A stretch of 39,050 bases of DNA from Flavobacteriales bacterium (GCA_003232435.1 QIJL01000029.1:1-39050); one strand, 5' to 3'; counted from the stretch's first letter, positions 17,957-26,530 are shown. Notes: generated by a model not told the origin, from the sequence alone. A program made the numbers and translations.

Positions 17957-20718
17957 GGTTTTTATCCATCATAATAACCCTATTGTTTGGCCTTCAAGCG
18001 GTATTTGCACAAACTGAAGAACCTAAACTATCGATTAGTTTCAACGAAACCGATCGAGAAGAGGTTCTATTGCAAATAGAAAAAATTGTGGGAGTCGATA
18101 TCTATTATGCCCAAGAATGGCTTGGAAATGAACGTGTTTCCGGCACGTATCAGAATGCCCCGTTATCAGAAGTACTTGGGGATATTTTCAAAAATACCGT
18201 CATTAACTTTTATATTTTGGATAATAACAACATCGTACTGACCCGAAATACGGTTATAAAAGATGAGCTGCATCAAAGTTTTTATCGAGATTCCATCAAT
18301 ACCTTAAGTAGTGATGAACAAATTACCGAGACCCCTTCTTTCTTTTATTTGGAAGAAAAGCAAGATAAGGCCGCCAACATCGAAACAGTGCGGATCGGTC
18401 GGGAACAAAGAAACTCGCGACAAGAAAAATTCATACTTTCCGGAACCGTCAAAAATAATTTTACAGGCGAACCGATACAGAATTTGGCTATCGTGGTCAA
18501 AGGTGGTTCGGCCGGGACGAGCACCGATGCTCAAGGGTTTTACCAAATAGAGCTGCCCGCCGGGGTAAGTATTCTACAGACCAAAGCGATTGGTATCGAA
18601 AGCGTCGAAAAACGTGTTGTCATATATAATAACGGGCAATTGGACTTCAACCTCAACGAGAATATCGAGCAACTCGATGAGGTCGTGGTCGAAAGCAACC
18701 GTCTAAAAAATGTGGAGACCGTTGTGACCGGCGTGATCGAACTCGACGTTGCCGAAATCAAGACGATTCCGTTGGTTCTGGGCGAACGCGATATTCTCAA
18801 AACGGCCTTAACCTTGCCCGGAATCACAAATGCCGGCGAAGGTGCTACAGGCTACAATGTTCGAGGAGGAGGTACCGACCAAAATCTTATTTTATTAGAT
18901 GATGCCGTCATCTATAACCCGTCCCATTTTTTTGGCATTTTTTCGGCGCTGAATCCTTTTACAACAGGAACGGTAACCATTTACAAAGGGAGTATTCCCT
19001 CGGAATATGGCGGACGCCTATCTTCGGTCTTCGACATCAACACCAAAAATGCCAACACCCAAAAATTTTCGGGAGAAGCCTCATTGGGGCCCGTCACGAG
19101 CAACCTTGCCCTTGAAATACCCATTGTAAAAGACAGGTCAGGTATTATCTTAGGCGGAAGAACTACATACTCAAATTGGATCTTGAATGCTTTGGATGAT
19201 GAATCGCTGAAAAACAGTAGGGCCTCCTTTTTCGATGTGGTCGCCAAATACAATGACAGGATCAACGAGAACAATACCTTTTCGGCAACAGGATACTATA
19301 GCAGGGACGCGTTTAGTATTACTTCAGATTCGGTTTATAGCTATAGTAATCGCTTATTTTCATTGAGATGGAACCGTAAGCTGAACGAAACGAACTCGAT
19401 GAACGTTTTGCTGTCGAATAGCCAATATGGCTTTAACATCGAATTCGAGGGCAACTCGGATAAAAATTTCGATTTGGGCTATAGAATCAACGAGACCGAA
19501 TTCAAATTGAAACTATTGAAGCTTTATAAAAAATCCCATAAAATCAATTACGGTCTTTCGAGTAAATTGTATCTGGTCGATCCAGGGGATGTGGATCCAA
19601 TCGGTTCAGAATCCATAGTAGAACCGTTAAGCATTCAAAGAGAGAAAGGATGGGAATCGGCCTTATTTATTTCCGACAATATAACATTGAACAAAAAACT
19701 CTCGGTCGATCTGGGCCTACGGTATTCGTTTTACGCCGCTCTCGGAAAATCGTCGCAAAGCATCTATCAAGACGGTGTTCCCAAAGACGAAGGCACTTTG
19801 ATCGAAATCAAGGAATTTGACAACAATGAAATTATCAAGACCTATGGCGGGTTGGAAGTCAGGGCGTCGACCCGTTATTTTTTGACGCCAAGTCTATCGG
19901 TCAAGGCAGGTTATAACAATACCTTTCAGTACATACACACCTTGTCGAGCAATACTACGGTATCGCCTACCGATACTTGGAAACTTTCCGATACCAACAT
20001 AGAACCCCAAAGGGCCGATCAGGTTTCCTTGGGTTTTTTCAAGAATTTCGACGATAATAGATATGAGCTGAGTTTAGAGGGCTATTACAAACGTTCGAAC
20101 AACATTTTAGACTATAAGGTAGGGGCGCAACTATTGCTCAACGAATCGATCGAGACCGAGGTTCTTCAAGGAGAGGGAAAAGCGTACGGTGTAGAACTGT
20201 TGCTAAAAAAGAGCGACGGCCGATTGAACGGGTGGTTGGGCTATACCTATTCGCGCACATTCATAAAACTTGACAGCGAGTTTCTCGAAGAACGGATCAA
20301 TAACGGGGAATATTTTCCTTCCAATTTTGACAAGCCCCACGATATAAGTTTGGTTACGAATTACAAGTTTACGAAGCGCTATAGTCTCTCGGCGAATTTC
20401 GTATACCAGACCGGAAGGCCAGTAACCTTTCCAATAGGCTCTTACTTTTTAGATGGTTCTGAATATGCGCTTTACAGTGACCGAAACAAGTTTAGAATTC
20501 CCGATTTTTATCGTTTGGATCTTAGTTTAAATATCGAGGGCAACCACAAGGTCAAAAAATTCGCACATAGCTTTTGGAACATCTCGGTGTATAATGTATT
20601 GGGAAGGAACAACCCTTACTCGGTGTTTTTCGTGACCGAAGATGGTTCTTTGAAGGCTTATCAGAGTTCCATTTTTGCAATTCCTGTACCAACGATTACT
20701 TATAATTTTAAATTTTGA
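17953..20718 (+). CDS. TonB-dependent receptor with N-terminal STN and carboxypeptidase-regulatory-like domains
   Basis: STN region (LSISFNETDREEVLLQIEKIVGVDIYY), CarbopepD_reg-like region, plug (GYNVRGGGTDQNLILLDDAVIYNPSHFFGIFSALNP), C-terminal beta-barrel. Confidence 0.92.
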   Translation: MRFLSIIITLLFGLQAVFAQTEEPKLSISFNETDREEVLLQIEKIVGVDIYYAQEWLGNERVSGTYQNAPLSEVLGDIFKNTVINFYILDNNNIVLTRNTVIKDELHQSFYRDSINTLSSDEQITETPSFFYLEEKQDKAANIETVRIGREQRNSRQEKFILSGTVKNNFTGEPIQNLAIVVKGGSAGTSTDAQGFYQIELPAGVSILQTKAIGIESVEKRVVIYNNGQLDFNLNENIEQLDEVVVESNRLKNVETVVTGVIELDVAEIKTIPLVLGERDILKTALTLPGITNAGEGATGYNVRGGGTDQNLILLDDAVIYNPSHFFGIFSALNPFTTGTVTIYKGSIPSEYGGRLSSVFDINTKNANTQKFSGEASLGPVTSNLALEIPIVKDRSGIILGGRTTYSNWILNALDDESLKNSRASFFDVVAKYNDRINENNTFSATGYYSRDAFSITSDSVYSYSNRLFSLRWNRKLNETNSMNVLLSNSQYGFNIEFEGNSDKNFDLGYRINETEFKLKLLKLYKKSHKINYGLSSKLYLVDPGDVDPIGSESIVEPLSIQREKGWESALFISDNITLNKKLSVDLGLRYSFYAALGKSSQSIYQDGVPKDEGTLIEIKEFDNNEIIKTYGGLEVRASTRYFLTPSLSVKAGYNNTFQYIHTLSSNTTVSPTDTWKLSDTNIEPQRADQVSLGFFKNFDDNRYELSLEGYYKRSNNILDYKVGAQLLLNESIETEVLQGEGKAYGVELLLKKSDGRLNGWLGYTYSRTFIKLDSEFLEERINNGEYFPSNFDKPHDISLVTNYKFTKRYSLSANFVYQTGRPVTFPIGSYFLDGSEYALYSDRNKFRIPDFYRLDLSLNIEGNHKVKKFAHSFWNISVYNVLGRNNPYSVFFVTEDGSLKAYQSSIFAIPVPTITYNFKF

Positions 20719-21920
20719 TGAACAAAAGGGTCGCTATATATTGCCTCGATATTTTACTATTTGTTTTGGTAGGATGCCTTTTCGGTGCCTGTACAGAACC
20801 TTTTTCTCCTGATTTTTTACCCCAGACGGAAAGTATCCTCGTTGTGGATGCGACCCTTTCCAACGAATTAAAAAACCATGAGATACTACTTAGCCGTTCT
20901 TCACAGGAACAAGGTACATTTCAATTCGAAGAAAATGCAGCCATCCGGATCGTCGATGATAACCAACAGGCATTTACTTTCACGGAATCAGAACGCGGGA
21001 AATATATATCCGACGTTGCGTTTAGCGCAGAACCCAATAAAACATATCGCTTGTTCATAACCACTTCGAATGGCCGCATGTATGCTTCCAATCCCGCAAC
21101 GCTACCGCAAACAACACAAATTGATAATGTTGAGGCCAAAAAAACGGCTACCGATAGTAGTGTAGATGGTGTTAAGATAACAGTCGACAGTTTTGACCCC
21201 ACTGGTAGTTCCACTTATTACAGATACGAATATGAAGAAACCTATAAGATCATAGCCCCGAAATGGGCGCCTGATGAGCTTGTCGTGGCGTCGGAAGAGA
21301 ATATGACAGTTGGGATCTTTGGGCGCCAAAATGAAGACCGAACTTGTTATGCTACCGATAGATCGAACACTATTATTTTAACAAAAACGTCGGGGGCAGG
21401 TGAGGATCGGGTAACCGATTTCAGCGTGCGGTTTTTAAACCAAGGCAATTTTATCATCTCGCACAGGTACAGTATTCTGGTCAAACAATACGTACTTTCA
21501 AGGGAGGCCTACACTTTTTATGAAAAACTGCTTGACTTCTCAGGGTCAGAAAGCCTGTTCTCTGAAAGTCAGCCCGGTTTTATCAATGGTAATATTTTTC
21601 CTGAAGATGGAGGATCCGAAAGGGTGGTCGGTATTTTTGAAGTTTCATCTGTTTCCGAAAAACGCACATTTTTTAATTATGCCGATCTTTTTCCTGAGGA
21701 AGAACTCCCTCCTTTTGTTGACGAATGCAGGTCGACTATTTTTGGGCTCGGAGGCGAACCGTCGGTATTTGAACACGTTAAGGCAAAAAGGGTAAGCTAT
21801 GTTGGCAATGTGACCAATCCCATGACAGGGGCCTTGGAAGCATATATCGTTGTACCCAGGGTATGTGGTGATTGTACAGTATTGGGCAGTACGACCGTAC
21901 CTGATTTTTGGGAAGAATAA
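20718..21920 (+). CDS. DUF4249 family lipoprotein
   Basis: Lipobox LFGAC, then TEPFSPDFLPQTESILVVDATLSN typical of DUF4249; starts on the TGATG overlap with the receptor stop. Confidence 0.85.
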   Translation: MNKRVAIYCLDILLFVLVGCLFGACTEPFSPDFLPQTESILVVDATLSNELKNHEILLSRSSQEQGTFQFEENAAIRIVDDNQQAFTFTESERGKYISDVAFSAEPNKTYRLFITTSNGRMYASNPATLPQTTQIDNVEAKKTATDSSVDGVKITVDSFDPTGSSTYYRYEYEETYKIIAPKWAPDELVVASEENMTVGIFGRQNEDRTCYATDRSNTIILTKTSGAGEDRVTDFSVRFLNQGNFIISHRYSILVKQYVLSREAYTFYEKLLDFSGSESLFSESQPGFINGNIFPEDGGSERVVGIFEVSSVSEKRTFFNYADLFPEEELPPFVDECRSTIFGLGGEPSVFEHVKAKRVSYVGNVTNPMTGALEAYIVVPRVCGDCTVLGSTTVPDFWEE

Positions 21921-21931
21921 TTTACAAAGAA

Positions 21932-23716
21932 ATGAAAAAACTGCTTTTTTCGATTTTTATAGTGTTTCTAGGGCCGCTTTTGGGCCATGGGCAGCACCGA
22001 ATAAAAAATCTGGAAGAACTCAATGGTTTTAACGCCATTCCGAAAGAGACTGTTTTTGTTCATTACAATGACAATCTTTTGCTCGCTGGGGAATATCTCT
22101 ATTATAAGATATATTGCCTGAACGCCAAAGACCGAACGCCAAGTAAAATCAGTAAAATAGGGTATGTTGAATTGGTAGGAAAAAATGGGGAATCGGTTTT
22201 CAAACATAAAATGAGATTGACCTCTGGAGAGGGACAAGGCGATTTTTTCATTCCGGTTAATGTTGCTAGTGGGCACTACAAACTAACCGGCTATACCCAA
22301 TGGATGCTAAATGAAGGAGCGGAAACAATTTTTATCGATGATGTCATCGTCATTAATCCGTATCAAGAATTACCGAAAATTACTTCCGCCGCATTGGGCA
22401 ACTCAATAAAACTTGTAAAAAAAGATGGTACAAATCATCCTATTGATTCTGCGGTCTTTTCAAAAAAGACCAATTCATCCTTTAAAATAGATTTGCCCAA
22501 AAAAACTTTCGGCAAACGAAAACCGGTCAAATTAAAAATCGTAAAATCAGGAAGTGAGAATCTAATTGGTAAATATTCCATTTCAGTTCGGAAAAAGAAT
22601 CTTGTCGAACTACCACACGGCCAAAGCGCATCGAATTTTGCATCGAATCTACCTATTCCGAAAAATACAAATACGATAAAAATCAACGAAGAGATTTATC
22701 TCCCTGAACTTCGGGGCGAATTGATTTCAGGCAAAATAATATCTAGTACAGACGACTCGCCTGTTTCAAATCAAACCATAAGCCTATCGATTTCCGGCAA
22801 TGATGCTGTGGTCAAGATTTCCCGCTCCAATGCGAATGGCGTTTTCTATTTCAACCTCGACGGGTCGAACAGAAAGAGTGACATCCTATTAGAAATGCTA
22901 GAGATCGGCAATGATGAGTCGAAAATTATATTGGATTCGATTGCGCCTTTGAACTTAAAATCCACCGGTTTTAAAGAAATTACCGTTTCGCCAGATTTGA
23001 ACCCTATGATTCGAGAGCGGAGTATTTTCAATCAAGTAGAAAGTGCTTTTTTTGAACAAAAAGCTGACAGCATTCTTGTCGCTGGTTCTGGTTTGCCCGT
23101 CTATAGAAACTTTCAAGAAACCTACGTTCTTGATGATTATAAAAGGTTCAAAACCCTTAGGGAAACCCTGGTCGAAATCATCGAAAATGTCTTTATAAAA
23201 AAAATCAAGGGTAAGCTTACTTTACAGGTCAGAAGAGAAGACGAGTTCTTTGTTGACTCTGGCGATACCCCGATGTTATTAATTGACGGCATAGTGGTTC
23301 AAGACCTGAACAGTTTATTGGAATATGATATCAAAAAAATAGATCAAGTCAATATATCGAGAAACGAATATTATATCGGGCCGAAAAGATACCAAGGCAT
23401 TGTTTCAATTGACACAAAACAAGACGGTTATGCCCAACAAATAAAAACGGATAATTTGTCGAAAATCGAAATTGACGGGCCACTTTCGGTGAAAGAATAT
23501 TATTTTCAGGACTATTCTGGAATATCTCCCTCAAATACAAAACATATCGCAGATTTCAGGCAGCAATTATTATGGCGACCTAATCTTGAATTGAACCAGG
23601 AGACCATCCTTGAATTTTTTACTTCGGATAATACGGGCGATTTTGAAATTCGTTTAGAGGGTTTCACTTCGTTGGGCAAACCTGTATCACTTTCAGAAAC
23701 AATTCATGTAGAGTAG
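21932..23716 (+). CDS. Secreted MG2-like / TonB plug-like protein without beta-barrel
   Basis: Signal peptide; YLYYKIYCLNAKD..GYVELVGKNGESVF..G.GDFFIPVNVASGHYKLTGYTQWMLN (MG2-like); LLIDGIVVQDLNSLLEYDIKKIDQVNISRNEYYIGPKRYQGIVSIDTK (plug-like). Confidence 0.7.
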   Translation: MKKLLFSIFIVFLGPLLGHGQHRIKNLEELNGFNAIPKETVFVHYNDNLLLAGEYLYYKIYCLNAKDRTPSKISKIGYVELVGKNGESVFKHKMRLTSGEGQGDFFIPVNVASGHYKLTGYTQWMLNEGAETIFIDDVIVINPYQELPKITSAALGNSIKLVKKDGTNHPIDSAVFSKKTNSSFKIDLPKKTFGKRKPVKLKIVKSGSENLIGKYSISVRKKNLVELPHGQSASNFASNLPIPKNTNTIKINEEIYLPELRGELISGKIISSTDDSPVSNQTISLSISGNDAVVKISRSNANGVFYFNLDGSNRKSDILLEMLEIGNDESKIILDSIAPLNLKSTGFKEITVSPDLNPMIRERSIFNQVESAFFEQKADSILVAGSGLPVYRNFQETYVLDDYKRFKTLRETLVEIIENVFIKKIKGKLTLQVRREDEFFVDSGDTPMLLIDGIVVQDLNSLLEYDIKKIDQVNISRNEYYIGPKRYQGIVSIDTKQDGYAQQIKTDNLSKIEIDGPLSVKEYYFQDYSGISPSNTKHIADFRQQLLWRPNLELNQETILEFFTSDNTGDFEIRLEGFTSLGKPVSLSETIHVE

Positions 23717-23816
23717 TAGTATATTCAGATAAGAACTATGGTTTACAGGATATCTTCAGATAAGATGAAAATCGCCGCTTGAAATTCCAAATACGCTGCT
23801 ATAATACGGAATTGCC

Positions 23817-23824
23817 TATATTTG
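23817..23824 (+). promoter_or_regulatory. TATATTTG -7 type promoter element before the alpha/beta hydrolase
   Basis: Perfect TAnnTTTG match about 25 nt upstream of ATG 23849. Confidence 0.45.
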
Positions 23825-23848
23825 TTCGAAGACCAGATTCGACCGTGC

Positions 23849-24613
23849 ATGGATGAAAAATTAATTTCCGAAGGAAAGTTCAAGTACATGGAGAAGGGGG
23901 AAGGAACCCCCATCATTATTTTACATGGTCTTATGGGCGGGTTGAGCAACTTCGAAGGCGTGATGGACCACTTCCCGAAAAAAGGGTACAAAGTTCTGAT
24001 CCCCATGCTTCCCATTTATGACTTGCCCATGTTGAAAACCAATGTGAAGCAATTCGCCAGATTTCTCGAAAAATTTATTGAGTTCAAAGGTTTGACCGAT
24101 GTTATTTTATTAGGAAACTCGCTAGGAGGGCATATCGGTCTTCTTCATACCAAATTATTTCCCGAAATGATAAAAGCCCTTGTAATTACAGGAAGTTCAG
24201 GACTTTACGAGAGTGCAATGGGCGATGGCTATCCTCGTCGAGGGGACTACGACTTTATCAAGGCGAAGGCCGAAAAAGTTTTCTACGACCCGAAAGTGGC
24301 CACCAAAGAAATTGTCGACGAAGTATTTGCGACCGTCAATGACCGAAACAAGACCATAAAGACTCTTGCAATCGCCAAAAGTGCGATTCGTCATAATATG
24401 TCGGACGATCTGCCCAGTATGAATACCCCCACATGCATTATCTGGGGAGAAAACGATACGGTCACTCCGCCCGATGTAGCCAAATTATTTCATGAACTAC
24501 TGCCCGATTCCGACCTGCATTGGATAAAAAAATGCGGTCACGCCCCTATGATGGAACATCCTTTGGAATTCAATGAAATCTTGGATGCTTGGTTAGAAAA
24601 ACGAGAGTTTTAA
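23849..24613 (+). CDS. Alpha/beta hydrolase
   Basis: HGLMGGLSNF oxyanion region, LGNSLGGHIG nucleophile elbow, WGENDTVTPP acid, CGHAPMMEHP His; ATG start preferred over the TTG at 23822. Confidence 0.9.
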   Translation: MDEKLISEGKFKYMEKGEGTPIIILHGLMGGLSNFEGVMDHFPKKGYKVLIPMLPIYDLPMLKTNVKQFARFLEKFIEFKGLTDVILLGNSLGGHIGLLHTKLFPEMIKALVITGSSGLYESAMGDGYPRRGDYDFIKAKAEKVFYDPKVATKEIVDEVFATVNDRNKTIKTLAIAKSAIRHNMSDDLPSMNTPTCIIWGENDTVTPPDVAKLFHELLPDSDLHWIKKCGHAPMMEHPLEFNEILDAWLEKREF

Positions 24614-24614
24614 G

Positions 24615-24782
24615 GGTAGACGGTAGACGGTAGACGGTAGACGGTAGACGGTAGACGGTAGACGGTAGACGGTAGACGGTAGACGGTAGACGGTAGACGT
24701 AGACGGTAGACGGTAGACGGTAGACGGTAGACGGTAGACGGTAGACGGTAGACGGTAGACGGTAGACGGTAGACGGTAGACG
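24615..24782 (+). repeat. GGTAGAC / TAGACGG heptamer tandem array (about 24 units, one internal 6-nt unit)
   Basis: 11 perfect TAGACGG units, one TAGACG (24694-24699), 11 more units, terminal TAGACG; begins directly after the hydrolase TAA. Confidence 0.99.
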
Positions 24783-24796
24783 AAAAATTAAGCTTT

Positions 24797-24828
24797 TAAA
24801 CTCCTAAACCAATAAACTCATAAACTTT
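24797..24828 (+). repeat. Octamer tandem array TAAACNNN x4
   Basis: TAAACTCC TAAACCAA TAAACTCA TAAACTTT. Confidence 0.8.
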
Positions 24829-24834
24829 TTTTGT

Positions 24835-24870
24835 ACTTGAACTTGCGTTTGCACTTGAACTTGAACTTAA
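24835..24870 (+). repeat. Hexamer tandem array ACTTGA x6 in the engB leader
   Basis: ACTTGA ACTTGC GTTTGC ACTTGA ACTTGA ACTTAA ending 4 nt before the engB GTG. Confidence 0.85.
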
Positions 24871-24874
24871 TCCA

Positions 24875-25492
24875 GTGAAAATAAAATCGGCAAACTTTGT
24901 TATAAGCAATACCGACGTGGCCAAATGCCCGAACGAGCTCTTGCCGGAATATGCATTTATCGGCCGATCGAATGTTGGCAAGTCATCTTTGATAAATATG
25001 CTGACCGAGCGAAGAAGTTTGGCAAAAATCTCTGGGCGCCCCGGAAAAACCCAACTCATCAATCACTTCAAAATCAATGGCAATTGGTTTTTGGTCGATC
25101 TACCGGGATACGGTTACGCTCGCGTATCAAAAAAAAGTAAAAAAACATTTCAAAAATACATTACCAACTACTTTGAACAGCGCGAACAATTACTTTGCTC
25201 CTTCGTACTGGTAGATATCCGCCACGAACCCCAACCCATTGATATGGAATTTATGGAATGGATGGGCGAAAACGAGATTCCATTTTCCATAATATTTACC
25301 AAGGCAGATAAATTGAAACCTGCTATAGTCAAAAAAAACGTTGATGCTTATTTGCAAGAATTGGTAAATGGGGCCTGGGAAGAAGCGCCGTCTCATTTCG
25401 TCACTTCCTCATCGAAGGACATTGGGCGCGAAGAGGTTCTGGAGTTTATCGATTCCATAAATGACGGATTTTTTAAAGAAGAATCTGGTTAG
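24875..25492 (+). CDS. engB: Ribosome biogenesis GTP-binding protein EngB (YihA/YsxC)
   Basis: FIGRSNVGKSSLIN, GRPGKTQLINHF, DLPGYGYA, FTKADK motifs. Confidence 0.97.
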   Translation: MKIKSANFVISNTDVAKCPNELLPEYAFIGRSNVGKSSLINMLTERRSLAKISGRPGKTQLINHFKINGNWFLVDLPGYGYARVSKKSKKTFQKYITNYFEQREQLLCSFVLVDIRHEPQPIDMEFMEWMGENEIPFSIIFTKADKLKPAIVKKNVDAYLQELVNGAWEEAPSHFVTSSSKDIGREEVLEFIDSINDGFFKEESG

Positions 25493-25513
25493 GTGCTGGG
25501 TGCTGGGTGCTAA
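25490..25513 (+). repeat. Short heptamer array starting at the engB stop codon
   Basis: TAGGTGC TGGGTGC TGGGTGC TAA; TAG is the engB stop. Confidence 0.8.
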
Positions 25514-25516
25514 AAA

Positions 25517-26042
25517 TTATATTTGATTTCGAAAAGCAATCATCATATTCATCAATTTGAATGCCTGATTATAATGCTCATTGAATACCTTTGGTTCAAT
25601 GTACTTTCTATTGCGCGCTTTGTAAAGACATGTTACTACTTCAGCCAACGAACGGATTGAATACCCCATGAACTTTCTAAACTCTGGATCAGATGGCAAA
25701 ATGCTTCCTTCAGAAATATTGAACCCATCTTGAGTTATGGTATTTAAGCGAAAAATTATGCTTTTGTTCTCTAATGAAGTGTTTTTTTAGCAGCATAGCA
25801 TAGCTACAGCATAGCTACGGTGCGAAAAAAAGACAAAATTAGAGGGCAAAATGATGATTTTGCAGGTAATAGCATAGCTCAAGATGGGTTCATTAAGTGC
25901 AATAGAGTCGGCAGCTCTTCTTATTTGCGATGAAAGATCGTAAATCTCCTTTTTAGGAAATTTTTCGGCCAAAGAATTCATTTCTTCGCCAATGTCCATT
26001 GCTTTTTGTCAAATAACCAGTTTTTCAAATTTGAAACTTATT
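25517..26042 (-). pseudogene. Four-helix-bundle (S23/IVP-type) protein gene, disrupted by a nonsense codon and a MITE
   Basis: Fragments FEKLVI*QKAMDIGEEMNSLAEKFPKKEIYDLSSQIRRAADSIALN and ISEGSILPSDPEFRKFMGYSIRSLAEVVTCLYKARN join exactly when 25721-25891 plus one TSD copy is removed; in-frame TGA at 26009-26011 where Trp is expected. Confidence 0.88.
25721..25891. mobile_element. 171-bp foldback MITE with 3-bp ATT target duplication
   Basis: Terminal inverted repeats GAACCCATCTTGAG/CTCAAGATGGGTTC (14 bp perfect, about 24 bp with 2 mismatches); arms stay palindromic towards the centre; ATT at 25718-25720 and 25892-25894. Confidence 0.88.
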
Positions 26043-26125
26043 TTGTTTTTGCTCAAATATAACTCATTGACATTACTAGACTTCCCGCATCCCGCTCCCA
26101 GCATCCATCCTTATAATGGCCTTTC

Positions 26126-26485
26126 CTAAATACGTGAAATTATTAAGTCAATCAATCTTTCGGCATCCCTTAGTTGGTTCATCTCCACTGTATTTATTAA
26201 TACTTCCAATCCGTTTTCGGCTTCCGCAAGTACAATTGGGAAAGTAAACTTGTGACCAAATTTCGACGCATATTGTTTTTTGAATTCATCCTTATGTAAA
26301 AATTCCATTTGTAAATCTGATTCGGTTCGAAATTTCTTCCAAACGTTATTCTCTGTAAATGCACCGTAAGTAATCTCACAAAGTTTGCATTCGTATGTAC
26401 TCGGACTCAAAATTTTATGAGCCCCATCTATAATAAGGTTACGCAGGCCTGAATCGGCATTATATATAAAGATGAGCTTTTGCAA
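26126..26485 (-). CDS. Conserved hypothetical protein (CxxC-containing, about 119 aa)
   Basis: Full-length ORF MQKLIFIYNADSGLRNLIIDGAHKILSPSTYECKLCEITYG... Confidence 0.65.
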   Translation of the reverse strand: MQKLIFIYNADSGLRNLIIDGAHKILSPSTYECKLCEITYGAFTENNVWKKFRTESDLQMEFLHKDEFKKQYASKFGHKFTFPIVLAEAENGLEVLINTVEMNQLRDAERLIDLIISRI

Positions 26486-26530
26486 TTTGGTGTCCCTCGT
26501 TATTGATTGGTAAAGCTATATATTTATAAT

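Noticed and set aside
17953-18230. STN domain taken as evidence of a local FecI/FecR regulatory circuit
   Set aside because: No ECF sigma or anti-sigma gene in the neighbouring sequence; only an in trans partner is possible.
23822-23848. ORF-track TTG start for the alpha/beta hydrolase
   Set aside because: Overlaps the likely -7 promoter element TATATTTG (23817-23824); ATG 23849 is more plausible.
24615-24782. Possible CRISPR array
   Set aside because: Contiguous 7-nt units without spacers and no cas genes; it is a tandem repeat.
24615-24782. Minus-strand open frame (VYRLPST)n through the GTCTACC repeat, open in all three frames
   Set aside because: Openness follows from the heptamer composition; no start context or homology, and it is intergenic between two plus-strand genes.
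25517-25699. Stand-alone 60-aa gene
   Set aside because: It is the C-terminal fragment of the MITE-disrupted four-helix-bundle gene.
26009-26011. TGA read as tryptophan or selenocysteine, given two TGA-for-Trp cases in the window
   Set aside because: TGA is a genuine stop in nadE, the MBL gene, the TonB receptor and murG, Trp is encoded by TGG elsewhere, and both affected genes carry further lesions (MITE; TAA plus frameshift).
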